The notes below the pieces were generated by a model. The model was not told the DNA's origin and ran no database searches. It saw only the letters and a program-made list of their open reading frames with translations. Below are positions 14,312 through 22,925 of a stretch of 41,736 nucleotides of DNA, piece after piece (position 1 is the stretch's first letter; each line of letters starts with the position of its first letter). Made by a program: the position numbers and the translations under genes. This DNA comes from a virus. The stretch is taken from the IMG/VR virus record IMGVR_UViG_3300043420_001028, positions 1-41,736 of that record. One strand, written 5' to 3'.

Positions 14312-14769
14312 CAACGACCCTTTTTGATCTGAGAGATGCGCTCCGTTGTTACACCGTAACGTTCGGCGAGGAGCTTGTTCGGCTCGGTGGAGCATTTAAT
14401 CAGCTCCCTGTCGTCCAAGGATACCTTTCTCTTGAGGTTTGCGCGTCCCCTCCTAAAACGATCCTCCATGTTCTGCTTTTGGGTCCCGAGATAGAGGTGT
14501 GCGGGATTAAAGCAGATCGGATTATCGCAGTGGTGGTTGACTTGCATCCCCTCAGGTATCGGCTCTGCGTGGTGGGCCTCCCAGGCCATGCGGTGGACCA
14601 TCATTCTCGACTTATCATCAAGCCTGATGCGAGTGTGCCCAGCGATGCTGGTGGAGCCGTGATACTCCCAGCACTCATCGTCCGCGTCGCCAACAGCCTT
14701 GGTCCAGAGTCGTTCCAGAACATTGACGCTGGCCATGCGGCCGTTCTGGAGTCTTTTGTAGTGGATCAT
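14311..14769 (-). CDS. HNH homing endonuclease (152 aa)
   Basis: The core MVHRMAWEAHHAEPIPEGMQ, VNHHCDNPICFNPAHL and YLGTQKQNMED is the classic HNH_3 arrangement of free-standing phage homing endonucleases, with catalytic His in NHHCDN. The C-terminus (ERYGVTTERISQIKKGR) is a helix-turn-helix for target binding. Such genes cut DNA at inteinless/intronless-type sites near their own locus. It lies among small genes with no split partner visible. Confidence 0.9.
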   Translation of the reverse strand: MIHYKRLQNGRMASVNVLERLWTKAVGDADDECWEYHGSTSIAGHTRIRLDDKSRMMVHRMAWEAHHAEPIPEGMQVNHHCDNPICFNPAHLYLGTQKQNMEDRFRRGRANLKRKVSLDDRELIKCSTEPNKLLAERYGVTTERISQIKKGR

Positions 14770-14924
14770 CTGCGGGTCCCTTGTCCCCGCGAGCGCTTGC
14801 TGTTCTTGAAGGAGCCGCGCTTGCGCTTGCCGTTACCGATGGAGGTGCGCTTGTTGAAGTCACCAAGCTTGTGGCCGTCGCGGGCGTAGGAGGCGCCGTT
14901 CTTAACTTTGGCTGAGTAGCTCAT
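14766..14924 (-). CDS. small highly basic protein (52 aa)
   Basis: MSYSAKVKNGASYARDGHKL is followed by a Lys/Arg/Gly-rich tail ending SKRSRGQGTRR. It is likely disordered and nucleic-acid binding. Coupled by overlaps on both sides. Confidence 0.65.
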   Translation of the reverse strand: MSYSAKVKNGASYARDGHKLGDFNKRTSIGNGKRKRGSFKNSKRSRGQGTRR

Positions 14925-15154
14925 TTGATTTCTCGATCCCAGATGGGGATGAATTTGAAAGGAGGAACTGGCCACCCGAGGGCGCCAAACTCCTTCTTCA
15001 TTTTACGGTGTATGGTCCAGGCACCCCACCACATACGGGCGTTTGTGCAATGAAGCTTAACCTGAGCCTCGATCCAGCGAGGAAGCAGCAAAGCATCCTT
15101 AGGAAACAGGACCACCAGGGCGGCCAAGAACAGGTAGACGTAGATGTGGTTCAT
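14921..15154 (-). CDS. membrane-anchored hypothetical protein (77 aa)
   Basis: One hydrophobic helix at the N-terminus (about 4-18, IYVYLFLAALVVLF), then a Trp-rich basic region. Function unknown. Confidence 0.65.
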   Translation of the reverse strand: MNHIYVYLFLAALVVLFPKDALLLPRWIEAQVKLHCTNARMWWGAWTIHRKMKKEFGALGWPVPPFKFIPIWDREIK

Positions 15155-15157
15155 GTG

Positions 15158-15412
15158 TTAGAGGCCAGCGATGGTGTAGCCGAGCTTGGATACCAGTCCT
15201 AAGGTTTCCAGGGTGACTCGGAGGGTGTTGACCTCGGAGATGAGGTCCAGGTCGTTATCGGCGTCTTTGTGGCCGATGATGATCTGCTTCTTCGTGTGGT
15301 GCGGCCTGACGACCCAGCCAACACGCTTTGGGTGGATTGCCAGTACATGGCGGATCTCTTCACACAGTTCGCACACGGCGAGCTGGGTTGGGGTGTAGTT
15401 GGATTTGGCCAT
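15158..15412 (-). CDS. hypothetical protein (84 aa)
   Basis: A soluble protein with a Cys pair near residue 14-17 (CELC), a basic His-rich centre (RPHHTKKQIIIG) and a hydrophobic helical end. Its start overlaps the upstream stop by one base. No family is recognised. Confidence 0.65.
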   Translation of the reverse strand: MAKSNYTPTQLAVCELCEEIRHVLAIHPKRVGWVVRPHHTKKQIIIGHKDADNDLDLISEVNTLRVTLETLGLVSKLGYTIAGL

Positions 15413-15579
15413 TACCAGTTGGAATCATGGTAGGTGCGTACGATGTCGACGCACTCGGGGAGCAGTTCACGGGCGGCCAGGGTAGCCCGGCAGCAGCTGG
15501 TGGCTTTCAGGTACATCTCGCGGCGGATGCCGTTGCAGTCCTGGTAGACCACGGTGAAGTCTTTAAGAAGGTCGGTCAT
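15412..15579 (-). CDS. small hypothetical protein (55 aa)
   Basis: GGAGG precedes the ATG at 15579. The protein MTDLLKDFTVVYQDCNGIRR has an adjacent Cys pair (SCC) in the middle. It overlaps the end of the lysozyme-like gene. Function unknown. Confidence 0.6.
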   Translation of the reverse strand: MTDLLKDFTVVYQDCNGIRREMYLKATSCCRATLAARELLPECVDIVRTYHDSNW

Positions 15580-16189
15580 GGGATGCCTCCGTTGGACTCC
15601 CTGAATATAGCTTTCTGGCCTCCTGGAGCGCAAGTGCTGCTTCATTTCTCGTTACACGAGCACGGTTGCCGCCTCGGCCAGCGTAGTAGCTGTAGCCATT
15701 GGTCCAAGCAACAGAGGCCCATTCCAGGGCCATAGCCCGTAGTGCCAGGTTGAGGTTGTTGTGCTCCCCTCTGATGTAGGCGCCGATCGACGGGCGCTTG
15801 TGATCCAGCAGGGCCTGCAGGAGGCGGTTCTGGACTTGTGGGGTGAATCGTTCGCTAGCAGCCACTCCAGCCTTGCTGACGGCGTAGGAGAGGGTGCCGG
15901 GAATCATCTGGTACCTGCCGACGGCGTAGATCCTGCTCCTCTGCAGGCTCTTGACTTGGCCGACGGTAAGCTCGGAGAAACTCTTGCCAGTTACGGAGGC
16001 AATGCCGCCAGGGGTGTCGCCAGCACGCCCTCGGTTGACTGAGTTCCAATCGCCCTCGCCCTTGGCCAGGACGTTCGCTACAGGGACGATCGGGTTCTTG
16101 CGGAGTGGTGGGAGGTTCGCCTCCATGGGCAGGGCTTGCTGGCCCACCAGGGATGTTAGTAGGAACAGTGTTACTGCATGTGCTTGCAT
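15563..16189 (-). CDS. secreted lysozyme-like muralytic protein (208 aa)
   Basis: The N-terminus MQAHAVTLFLLTSLVGQQAL looks like a signal peptide. Then follows a lysozyme-superfamily layout: AKGEGDWNSVNRG with the likely catalytic Glu, a VGRYQMIPGTLSYAV helix typical of lytic transglycosylases/muramidases, and WASVAWTNGYSYYAGRGGN. It would cleave peptidoglycan in the periplasm. The window also holds a separate cytoplasmic-type endolysin (34357-35496). Its exact glycosidase family is not resolved. Confidence 0.65.
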   Translation of the reverse strand: MQAHAVTLFLLTSLVGQQALPMEANLPPLRKNPIVPVANVLAKGEGDWNSVNRGRAGDTPGGIASVTGKSFSELTVGQVKSLQRSRIYAVGRYQMIPGTLSYAVSKAGVAASERFTPQVQNRLLQALLDHKRPSIGAYIRGEHNNLNLALRAMALEWASVAWTNGYSYYAGRGGNRARVTRNEAALALQEARKLYSGSPTEASHDRPS

Positions 16190-16290
16190 TGATAGTCTCG
16201 GTTGCCGACAAGCAAGGCAGGGACCAGAGGGGCTTACGCCAAAGCCCAGGGGTTGCCTGGGCCGACTGGTTTGATCTTGCTCTCGGGTGA

Positions 16291-16485
16291 TCAGGTGCTA
16301 GTTCGGACGGACCTGGCTAGCTCGGTGAAACCGCCTATTAGGGTTCCGTCCTTGATTATAGCAGGAACCGTGGGCCAGTCTGGGTGCTTTTGTACGATTT
16401 CTTCATACTCGGCACCCAGCTTGTCCAGCAGGAGCTTGGCGCGGACGCACCAGGGGCAGGTCTTGGACGTGTAGATAGTGTACAT
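16291..16485 (-). CDS. glutaredoxin-like protein (64 aa)
   Basis: MYTIYTSKTCPWCVRAKLLL carries the dithiol active site CPWC (residues 10-13). TVPAII (about 39-44) holds the cis-Pro of the fold and GTLIGGFTEL the glutathione-binding loop. At 64 residues it is shorter than usual (about 80), lacking the last helix. A likely role is reducing RNR or other host proteins. It is coupled to the gene upstream. Confidence 0.9.
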   Translation of the reverse strand: MYTIYTSKTCPWCVRAKLLLDKLGAEYEEIVQKHPDWPTVPAIIKDGTLIGGFTELARSVRTST

Positions 16486-16790
16486 TAGGAAGAAAGGTGC
16501 TGTTGATTTTCATAGTCCAGGACGCAGTAAGTAGCTTCTTTGATTACCTCTGCGGCGTATTCAAGGTTCCCCCAGTCGGAGATGTCCTTCACCCCTCGTC
16601 CCTGCATGGCTCGGCAAAGATCGCCGAAAGCATGCCAGTTGAAGTCGTCGCCTTCCTCGGACTCCTCTCGAGCGTAGTCGAGGCTGGAGATGAGGTTGTT
16701 CTCGGTGTAGGAGTCGTCTGTGCCAAAGATGCAGTCAAGCGCATCGAGAACAGAGGACAGGTGCTTGTAAAACTGCTCTTCTGTGCTCAT
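16485..16790 (-). CDS. hypothetical acidic protein (101 aa)
   Basis: An acidic helical protein (MSTEEQFYKHLSSVLDALD, SLDYAREESEEGDDFNWH). It lies between the metallophosphoesterase and glutaredoxin, one base of overlap on each side. Function unknown. Confidence 0.7.
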   Translation of the reverse strand: MSTEEQFYKHLSSVLDALDCIFGTDDSYTENNLISSLDYAREESEEGDDFNWHAFGDLCRAMQGRGVKDISDWGNLEYAAEVIKEATYCVLDYENQQHLSS

Positions 16791-18061
16791 CAGATGACCA
16801 CCTTTACAATGAGTTGGGGCTCGCGCAGGGCTTCGTGGGCCTTGTCGGCGCTTCTTGCGTTGTAAGCTGCAAGAGATTCGATGATATCGTAACCATCGAC
16901 CCCTTCGATGTTCTGAAGGTCACACTTGATACCGTCCAGCCCTTGGGGTGTGACAAGGTGGATGTTCTGGCTAGCCTTACTGACGAAGCCCAGAGCCTCT
17001 TCTGAGTAGGCATTAGACCCAACCAGCGAAGCGTTGCGTGAAACATAGTCGGAGACAACGGCTGCGTGGACATGGCCGCAGAGGATGTGTGTGATGTTAA
17101 CCCCCTTCGCCGCATACTTGCCGATCACTGCTTGGACCTTCTTCTGGTCGGTGGCCGAGATTTGATGGCCATGCACGCCCAGGAAGGTCTCGTTATGCAG
17201 CGAGAACACGGTCTCATTGGCCTGGAAGTCGTGGAAGCGCATGCCCTTGTCCTCGATGGCCTCGAAGATCACCTGTAGCATGCTGTAGATGGTGTAATCG
17301 TAGCTGTCTGTCGCTACGACATCAATCCAGCCCAGGTTCTCCTTGGCACGAGACTCGTTACCAGTGACACCGAAGCAGTCGACGAAGAAGTCGGTACGCA
17401 GGTCCATCAGGAACTGGCGGTATAGATGCACTGCCAGCAGGGTGGCCTTGGCACGATTGGTGCTCATGGCCAGCAGCTCATCCAGGCGACGATCGCTGTT
17501 CATCAGGTCGCCACCGAAGAAGACGACGACACGCTCCACGCTGTAGCTCTTGCCGAAGGTCTTAGCCTTCTGGGCCAGGAGCTGCAGGCGCTTAGCAGCC
17601 ACCTCGAAGTCGAAGCGGTTGGTGGGCAGGTTCACCAGCTCGTTGAAGTGGTTGTCGCTCAGGTGGATCACCATGGCAGCGGCCTTGGGGTCCAGGGGCC
17701 CAGAGCGGCGCTCGCAGCCAGCCATCGACTCGCCGATCTGCTCCAGCTCAGCCACGATGGCCTCGTTGAAGGAGGCGACAGCGTTCTCGATGCGGGCATG
17801 CTCGCGGAACGCCTTGTTCTTGATGCGAGCATCATCGGACTGGCGCTGGACCAGCTTTGCAAGGCGAACATTCTCGCTTACAGTCTCGAGGTCAACTTCC
17901 CTGCTTGAGAGTTCGGTCTTGATGTACCCGCGAAGCTGATTTGGCTTAGCGAGGCCCGCATGTCGGGCATATAGCGCCTCTGCTGTTCCGAGGTAAGATC
18001 CGATCTCTTCGTAGAGATTACGCACCTCATCATGCAGATGGCTGATCGGGGTCAGACTCAT
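16790..18061 (-). CDS. calcineurin-like metallophosphoesterase
   Basis: Metal-dependent phosphatase/nuclease fold. The motifs are in order: HLSDNHF (D-x-H), FFGGDLMNSDR, VTGNES (the usual GNH is GNE), VHGH and CGHVHAA. The N-terminal 120 residues are helical, with a coiled coil (about 60-120). A GTG start at 18082 is possible; I use the ATG at 18061, downstream of a TATAAT inside the primase end. Its position next to primase suggests DNA processing, as in SbcD/Mre11, but that is inference. Confidence 0.85.
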   Translation of the reverse strand: MSLTPISHLHDEVRNLYEEIGSYLGTAEALYARHAGLAKPNQLRGYIKTELSSREVDLETVSENVRLAKLVQRQSDDARIKNKAFREHARIENAVASFNEAIVAELEQIGESMAGCERRSGPLDPKAAAMVIHLSDNHFNELVNLPTNRFDFEVAAKRLQLLAQKAKTFGKSYSVERVVVFFGGDLMNSDRRLDELLAMSTNRAKATLLAVHLYRQFLMDLRTDFFVDCFGVTGNESRAKENLGWIDVVATDSYDYTIYSMLQVIFEAIEDKGMRFHDFQANETVFSLHNETFLGVHGHQISATDQKKVQAVIGKYAAKGVNITHILCGHVHAAVVSDYVSRNASLVGSNAYSEEALGFVSKASQNIHLVTPQGLDGIKCDLQNIEGVDGYDIIESLAAYNARSADKAHEALREPQLIVKVVI

Positions 18062-19637
18062 CAGGGGAAGATAGTACTTCACCTTCCATTATAGTAGCCA
18101 GGTGCGCCAGGACCCCAGGAGCTTCATCAACGACAACATTTGGCCGAACCAAAGTCCGCAGTTGTTGCATGTAGTGGGGCTCGGCCACTGCTACGATGGC
18201 CATGGCGCTATGCGGGGTCAGGTCGGCGTCGCAGTACTCGTTGAGCAGGGTCAACTGCTTCGAGAGCCACAGTAGGGCAGGATTGCTCACTCGCTCCAGG
18301 AGGGGCTGCAAGGTGCTCCTGAGCCCCTGTCGGTGCACATATAGCCTCACGAGCCTTTTCTCTGCTGCTAGGCGTGTCTCAGCGGGCGTCCGGGGCCTCC
18401 AGGTATCGGCGGCGTGGAAGAATTCTCGATTGCCCCAGTCCTTGGCCAGCTTTTCCGCTTCTTTCTCAGTGGTCGACAGCACACGGGCTGCCTTGTCGAT
18501 GTAGTGAGTGCGCAGCGCCTTTGAGCGCAGGCCATCGATCAACCCGTGGAGCTTATTCTCCACATCGGTTACCATGGCGGTATCTTCCTTGTCAAGAGCT
18601 GCCGCCCAGGTATCAATCACCCAGTCCAGCCAGGAGGGGGCCGAGGCCAGGTAGCCGTACAGGTCACCGCCTGAGCGGATTACCTCGTCGGGGTCCTGTC
18701 CGTCGGGAAGGGTGGCAACAGTGACGTTCAGTTCGCCAGCCAGGGCCATAGGGCCAGCGCTTGCGATGAAGTACTCTGCAGCCTTGCGGCCACCGGCATC
18801 GCCATCGAAGCAGAGAACGAAGTTCTTACTGGCCTTTGCCAGGCGCTTCAGCACCAGAGGGTCGGGCGTGCCGGTGCCCTGGAGGGCGACGACGTTGCGG
18901 ATACCGGCCTGCCACATCGAAACCACATCCAGGTGGCCCTCGACGAACACGATGGACCCGGCCTCACGCGCAGCTTCCTTGGCCCGTACCTCGTTAAAGA
19001 CCAGCAGCTTCTTCTGAAACAGGTCGCTGTCGGCACTGTTCTTATACTTAGCAGGCTGCTCTTCTTTGCTTTTGGTAGCACGGCCAGCCCAGCCCACCAG
19101 TTCATTGCGGTGGTTATAGATCGGCAGGGTGATGCGGCCAGCAAAGAAGCCGTCGGGGGCGAAACCAGCACCGAACTCGAGGGCAGCCTCCTTGGTTAGG
19201 CCACGGTCGATCCAGATCTGCTTGACACGCTTAGCGCGGGCGTCGCGCAGGTTAGCGCTGTACTTGTCCTGCTCCACGACAAGCTGACTAATTTCAGCCT
19301 TACGGGCCGCTATGCGCCTGGCAGTCTCTTCTGGGTTTTCATCGTCTGTCTCGAGCTGCACGCCGAGAATATCGGCGGCCTTTTCAGCAGCTTCGCGCCA
19401 AGACAGTCCGTAGCGTTGGCCCACGTAATCGATAGCGTCACCGCCGCCGCGACATACGTGGCAATAGCAAAAACCTTTATCATCGCTGACGGTGAGGGAG
19501 GGGTTGGCGTCATCGTGCCACAAGCATTGAGTCAGAAACTCGCGGCCGACTCGCTTGAGCCTGCCACCGGTCTGCTTAATTAGGTCAGACAGGGGGGCCG
19601 CTTTAATGGCGACCAGGGTGCGGGGGGTTACTGCCAT
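18030..19637 (-). CDS. DnaG-type DNA primase
   Basis: Makes RNA primers for lagging-strand synthesis. A CHC2 zinc finger is visible (Cys38-x2-His41, Cys59-x2-Cys62 in FCYCHVCRGGG). The TOPRIM domain has VEGHLD (Glu 233) and CFDGDAGGRKA (Asp 278 and 280), the metal-binding residues. The C-terminal 200 residues are helical and may contact the helicase. The 535-aa length fits. It overlaps the phosphoesterase start. It lies on the opposite strand from and 12 kb away from the DnaB-type helicase. Confidence 0.95.
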   Translation of the reverse strand: MAVTPRTLVAIKAAPLSDLIKQTGGRLKRVGREFLTQCLWHDDANPSLTVSDDKGFCYCHVCRGGGDAIDYVGQRYGLSWREAAEKAADILGVQLETDDENPEETARRIAARKAEISQLVVEQDKYSANLRDARAKRVKQIWIDRGLTKEAALEFGAGFAPDGFFAGRITLPIYNHRNELVGWAGRATKSKEEQPAKYKNSADSDLFQKKLLVFNEVRAKEAAREAGSIVFVEGHLDVVSMWQAGIRNVVALQGTGTPDPLVLKRLAKASKNFVLCFDGDAGGRKAAEYFIASAGPMALAGELNVTVATLPDGQDPDEVIRSGGDLYGYLASAPSWLDWVIDTWAAALDKEDTAMVTDVENKLHGLIDGLRSKALRTHYIDKAARVLSTTEKEAEKLAKDWGNREFFHAADTWRPRTPAETRLAAEKRLVRLYVHRQGLRSTLQPLLERVSNPALLWLSKQLTLLNEYCDADLTPHSAMAIVAVAEPHYMQQLRTLVRPNVVVDEAPGVLAHLATIMEGEVLSSPDESDPDQPSA

Positions 19638-19659
19638 GCGGTCATTCTACTACCCGTAA

Positions 19660-20394
19660 TCAAAAAAGGGAACCCTGGACCCTCCCCTCGCCTAGGTCTT
19701 CCCATCCCTCCATCAGATCGATTTCCATCTCGCTCCAGTCGGTAGTGGCGCAGCCCGCCAGCTGAAGCAGCGTGTCGACGGCCTCCCTAGGGATCCTGGA
19801 GCCAGTCCCAGACAAGTAGATCTCCATCTGATCCAGGAGGCGTTGCTGGGCCTCAGGAAGCCCTTTCATTGCCTCGTCTGCGGCCTTGGTGTAGATGGCG
19901 GCGAAGTCGATCTCGGAGGGCTCCAGGGGCTCTGTAGGGGTAGCCTGGTCCTTAAGCTCGAGCGGCGGGCCAGAGCATACCTTGCGCACCTCTTGCCACT
20001 CCTGCAGGGAAATACCGAGGAATGCTGCTACCTCGATGTCGGTACCGCCGCGATACAAAAGTTTACGCCCCTTGACCCAGTACTCACGCATCTTATGAGA
20101 CAGGCGCATGGAATACGTTCTGTCGCGCACCCAGTGCAATAGCTCGCCACGGATGGTGGGGATAGCCAGCGAGGAGAACTTCATGCTCTTCCCCGTCACG
20201 GGGTGGGGCTTGCTGGCGTCGTATCGATAAGCTGCCTTACAAAGCCCCTCGAAGGCCACGGACTCCAGGGTCTGGTACTCGATACCAGTCGACCTCTGGA
20301 TACGCCACGCTTCCCGCCTGGCCAAGTTCAGGTTATCAGCAGCCATCTTCTGCTGCTCGCGGTCAAGCTTGAACTTTGCGGGTTTTCTTGCCAC
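19660..20394 (-). CDS. sigma-70 family factor, SigB/SigF-like, region 4 weak
   Basis: Directs RNA polymerase to promoters. Region 2 is clear: NLNLARREAWRIQ, LESVAFEGLCKAAYRYD and MKFSSLAIPTIRGELLHWVR (2.4 to 3.0). Region 3 follows (DIEVAAFLGISLQEWQEV). A canonical region 4.2 helix-turn-helix is not evident in the acidic C-terminus. The start is GTG at 20394 without a good ribosome binding site, 25 bases after a TAGACTGG promoter; an ATG at 20346 is the alternative. Likely reprograms host transcription. Confidence 0.85.
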   Translation of the reverse strand: MARKPAKFKLDREQQKMAADNLNLARREAWRIQRSTGIEYQTLESVAFEGLCKAAYRYDASKPHPVTGKSMKFSSLAIPTIRGELLHWVRDRTYSMRLSHKMREYWVKGRKLLYRGGTDIEVAAFLGISLQEWQEVRKVCSGPPLELKDQATPTEPLEPSEIDFAAIYTKAADEAMKGLPEAQQRLLDQMEIYLSGTGSRIPREAVDTLLQLAGCATTDWSEMEIDLMEGWEDLGEGRVQGSLF

Positions 20395-20482
20395 GGCGCA
20401 GCTTTCTATACTGCACCCAGTCTACCAGGTTAAATAGTGACCCCCAGGTTTGTGCGTCATCCGGCGTCCCGGAGCTAGGCAT
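20363..20482 (-). CDS. possible small ORF overlapping the sigma gene (39 aa)
   Basis: MPSSGTPDDAQTWGSLFNLV... ends in a basic tail inside the sigma gene in another frame. It contains the TAGACTGG promoter (20419-20424), so it may be only a shadow. There is no strong ribosome binding site. Confidence 0.3.
   Translation of the reverse strand: MPSSGTPDDAQTWGSLFNLVDWVQYRKLRRGKKTRKVQA
20419..20424 (-). promoter_or_regulatory. extended -10 promoter TGGTAGACTGG
   Basis: Located 25 bases before the GTG of the sigma factor; same family as the other TGNTAKACT elements. Confidence 0.5.
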
Positions 20483-20763
20483 AGGGGGTGTTGTTGTTGT
20501 GTGTTCTCAAACCGCAAGGTATGATTCGCCGCAAGGCTTTACACACGAGGTGAAGGCCCCATTTAACACGTGAGACGCCTCAAGGACGCACAGAGGTGGG
20601 GGCGAGGGTGGTGGTAGGAGGGACCTCTATGCGCGGACGGGGTCACCTTTCCTTCATCTAGCCACAGAATACTAGGACTAGAGAGAGGGTTGCGCTTCCT
20701 ACACGAAAGCCCGTTGCTACGTCCAGATATTTCCAGACCACGCAGAGCGGGAACACCTATAGT
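20483..20763. other. 280-base non-coding region downstream of the terminase
   Basis: No supported frame, tRNA or terminator is seen. It begins (minus strand) with a TAGACT element at the terminase stop and ends near a second one. It contains a direct CCTTGCGG repeat (minus strand, about 20510-20542). It could be a leader, a small RNA or part of a packaging site; none is shown. Confidence 0.45.
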
Positions 20764-20766
20764 CTA
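20761..20766 (-). promoter_or_regulatory. extended -10-like element TGGTAGACT
   Basis: It contains the terminase TAG stop. Context on the minus strand GTGTGGTAGACTATAGG. It could start a transcript through the 280-base non-coding region. Confidence 0.4.
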
Positions 20767-22287
20767 CCACACCTGGTAGTGGTGTGCCTGGGGTAGCACT
20801 CTATCGCCACGGCCCCAGGCAACCGAGGTCATTTGTGGTGCAGACCTTTGAGCCATATAGTTTACAGCCATCGTCAGTGCATCAACCATGTCATCGTTCT
20901 TCGATGCAGGAAATAACGAGAATTCATTGATGAAATTGTCGAGCCAATGGGCACTCGCGGGCAGGTATACGTTGCCCGCCTCCACTATAGGCACGATGCC
21001 GCTGGCCCTTGCTTCCTTGGACTTCTCTGGCTTGAAGCCGATCAGCCCAGGCACTCGTTTGCTCATCATCTGGTAAACGGCGTAGCCTGATGCCGCAAGC
21101 TCGATTACCGTACCAGATAGGGCATGCCGTTGATACATGCGGTTGATCATGGCCATCGTGCCAACGACGTCCAGCTTCTCTCTGGCGAGATCCAGCACGT
21201 AGAATTGGTTGCCAGCCTGTCCTACAACAGCGCCAACCACGTAGTCAGACTTGTTTGTGGCGGTGAAGGTGGCGTCAACGGCCAGCATGATGCGTTGGAA
21301 GTCGGGAATGACACTGTCATGCGAGTAGTACTGCCACCAGTCAGGGTTGAACATGTTGCCCCCTTCTGGAGCGGGGCGCTGCTGATACAGGGAGGCGAAG
21401 TCACGGGAGCCGACAGCCTCGCGGATGCGCTCCAGGTCGTCGCTGTCGTAGCGCTGGGGGCACAGGGCCTGGCCAATCTCGGTACGCCAATCAGGGATAA
21501 CCTCGCAGTGCTCGGGGAGAATGGGACGATCACCCTCGTCCTCGTACAGAGCAGGTAGGTCCACGATGGTCCAGTTCTCGCGACCCCTCTCGGAGACGTT
21601 CATCTCATTCTCCAGAAGCTGCCCGATCATGTCGTTCTCGGACCACCGAGTCTGAATCACCACAATGGCGCCCACCTGGGGCTCAAGACGGGTGTACAGG
21701 GTAGATGTATACCAGTCGTTGAGCTTCTCCATCATGCGGGCGCTCTCGGCATCCTCGCGGTTCTTGACAGGGTCGTCGATGATCAGAAGGTGGCCACTGC
21801 GACCAGTGATTGCGCCGCCGACGCCAGCTGCCCAGAGCCCGCCGCCTCCTTCGGTAGCCCAGGCGTTGACTGCCTGACTGCTGGGGTTGAGGAGGCCACC
21901 TGCTTCGCGGTAGTAATCGCGGGCTTTGCGGGAGAATCCTTCGGCGAGTTCGGCCGAGTAGGAACTAATCCCCACAAACCGATCAGGGTGAGCGAGTAGA
22001 TAAGCAGCAGGGAGAAGTTGACTTGCAAGCAGTGACTTTCCGTGTCGAGGCGGGACCTGAAGTATGAGTCGATTGCACTCTCCGTCGAGGACGCGCTGAA
22101 GCTGCTCGATGACTGTCGCATGAAATTTGTAGAATTTGTAGTTAGGAAACACCTTGCGGATAAACTTCCACAAGATGACCCGCTCGCCATTGGCTTGGCG
22201 CTCGGCCTTCTTGGCCTTGACGGCCTTTACGAGATCCTGTCCAGAAGCGGCCTTCTGCAGGTAGTCCTTGCCTAGTTTGCTGCTCAT
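20764..22287 (-). CDS. terL: terminase large subunit
   Basis: ATP-driven DNA packaging motor and nuclease. Walker A PPRHGKS (79-85), Walker B LLIIDDP (167-173), an RWSEND coupling region (214-219), and the RNase H-like nuclease with AVDATF (Asp 338) and NDDMVDAL (464-471) are all visible. The 507-aa length is normal. The ATG overlaps the small subunit stop by four bases. The order TerS-TerL is standard. Confidence 0.97.
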   Translation of the reverse strand: MSSKLGKDYLQKAASGQDLVKAVKAKKAERQANGERVILWKFIRKVFPNYKFYKFHATVIEQLQRVLDGECNRLILQVPPRHGKSLLASQLLPAAYLLAHPDRFVGISSYSAELAEGFSRKARDYYREAGGLLNPSSQAVNAWATEGGGGLWAAGVGGAITGRSGHLLIIDDPVKNREDAESARMMEKLNDWYTSTLYTRLEPQVGAIVVIQTRWSENDMIGQLLENEMNVSERGRENWTIVDLPALYEDEGDRPILPEHCEVIPDWRTEIGQALCPQRYDSDDLERIREAVGSRDFASLYQQRPAPEGGNMFNPDWWQYYSHDSVIPDFQRIMLAVDATFTATNKSDYVVGAVVGQAGNQFYVLDLAREKLDVVGTMAMINRMYQRHALSGTVIELAASGYAVYQMMSKRVPGLIGFKPEKSKEARASGIVPIVEAGNVYLPASAHWLDNFINEFSLFPASKNDDMVDALTMAVNYMAQRSAPQMTSVAWGRGDRVLPQAHHYQVW

Positions 22288-22907
22288 TCGTCTAAGGGGA
22301 TCTCGTCGATGTCGGTGACGTCTTCAACGTTGACCTGCTCAAGCTCCTGGTCAACCACTTGCATCAGTTCGTTAACACCAAGAGAGGTTGCCCAAGCCTG
22401 GCGACCAGAGTCGGAGATGTTTGCAGCTGCACGCATCAGGCCGGAAATAAGGCCCATCGGAATATCCTCACCCTCCGCGTCGGCCTTTTCAATGCGCTTC
22501 TGGATGATCGCCATCAGATCGTTGCTGACGGCTACGAACTTCTCAGCCTGCTCTTGCTGACTAGCGCGGAACTTCTCGATCGACTCGCGATGCTTGCGGC
22601 GCTCCATCTTGGTGGCGTCACGCAGGGCCAGGGTCATCTGGGTCTTGTCGTGGTGCGCTGCACGGCGCTGCCACTCATACTTCTCGGCCCAGTTTTGAAT
22701 GGTGGCCTCCGAGACCTCTGCGACCTCTGCAGTGGCGACATAGCTGCGGCCTGCCCCTGAGTTCATGTAGAAGCAGAAGGCTCTATATTGCTGATCGGTC
22801 TCATGTCTCCCAGCCCTTTCTACACGATACCCACGTCGAAAGTTAGTGATCGGGCCTGGATTGTAAGGCGGCTTCGCCTCTTTCCAGGATGAAGGGTCTG
22901 AGCTCAC
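22284..22907 (-). CDS. probable terminase small subunit
   Basis: Recognises the packaging site and recruits the large subunit. GTG start at 22907 with GGAGAG upstream. A helix-turn-helix is visible (YVATAEVAEVSEATIQNWAE, about 55-75), followed by a long coiled coil (ATKMERRKHRESIEKFRASQ) and an acidic tail for contact with TerL. Position directly upstream of terL supports this. Confidence 0.8.
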   Translation of the reverse strand: MSSDPSSWKEAKPPYNPGPITNFRRGYRVERAGRHETDQQYRAFCFYMNSGAGRSYVATAEVAEVSEATIQNWAEKYEWQRRAAHHDKTQMTLALRDATKMERRKHRESIEKFRASQQEQAEKFVAVSNDLMAIIQKRIEKADAEGEDIPMGLISGLMRAAANISDSGRQAWATSLGVNELMQVVDQELEQVNVEDVTDIDEIPLDE

Positions 22908-22925
22908 GGGAATCTCTCCAGTGCG

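Noticed and set aside
16354-16359. TGCTATAAT inside glutaredoxin
   Set aside because: It is coding sequence (Pro-Ala-Ile-Ile) in a conserved part of the protein, and no gene start follows.
19655-19690. Terminator-like GGG...CCC plus T-run at the end of the first sigma gene
   Set aside because: The stem is only about three pairs and the T-run is the coding end (SLF stop).
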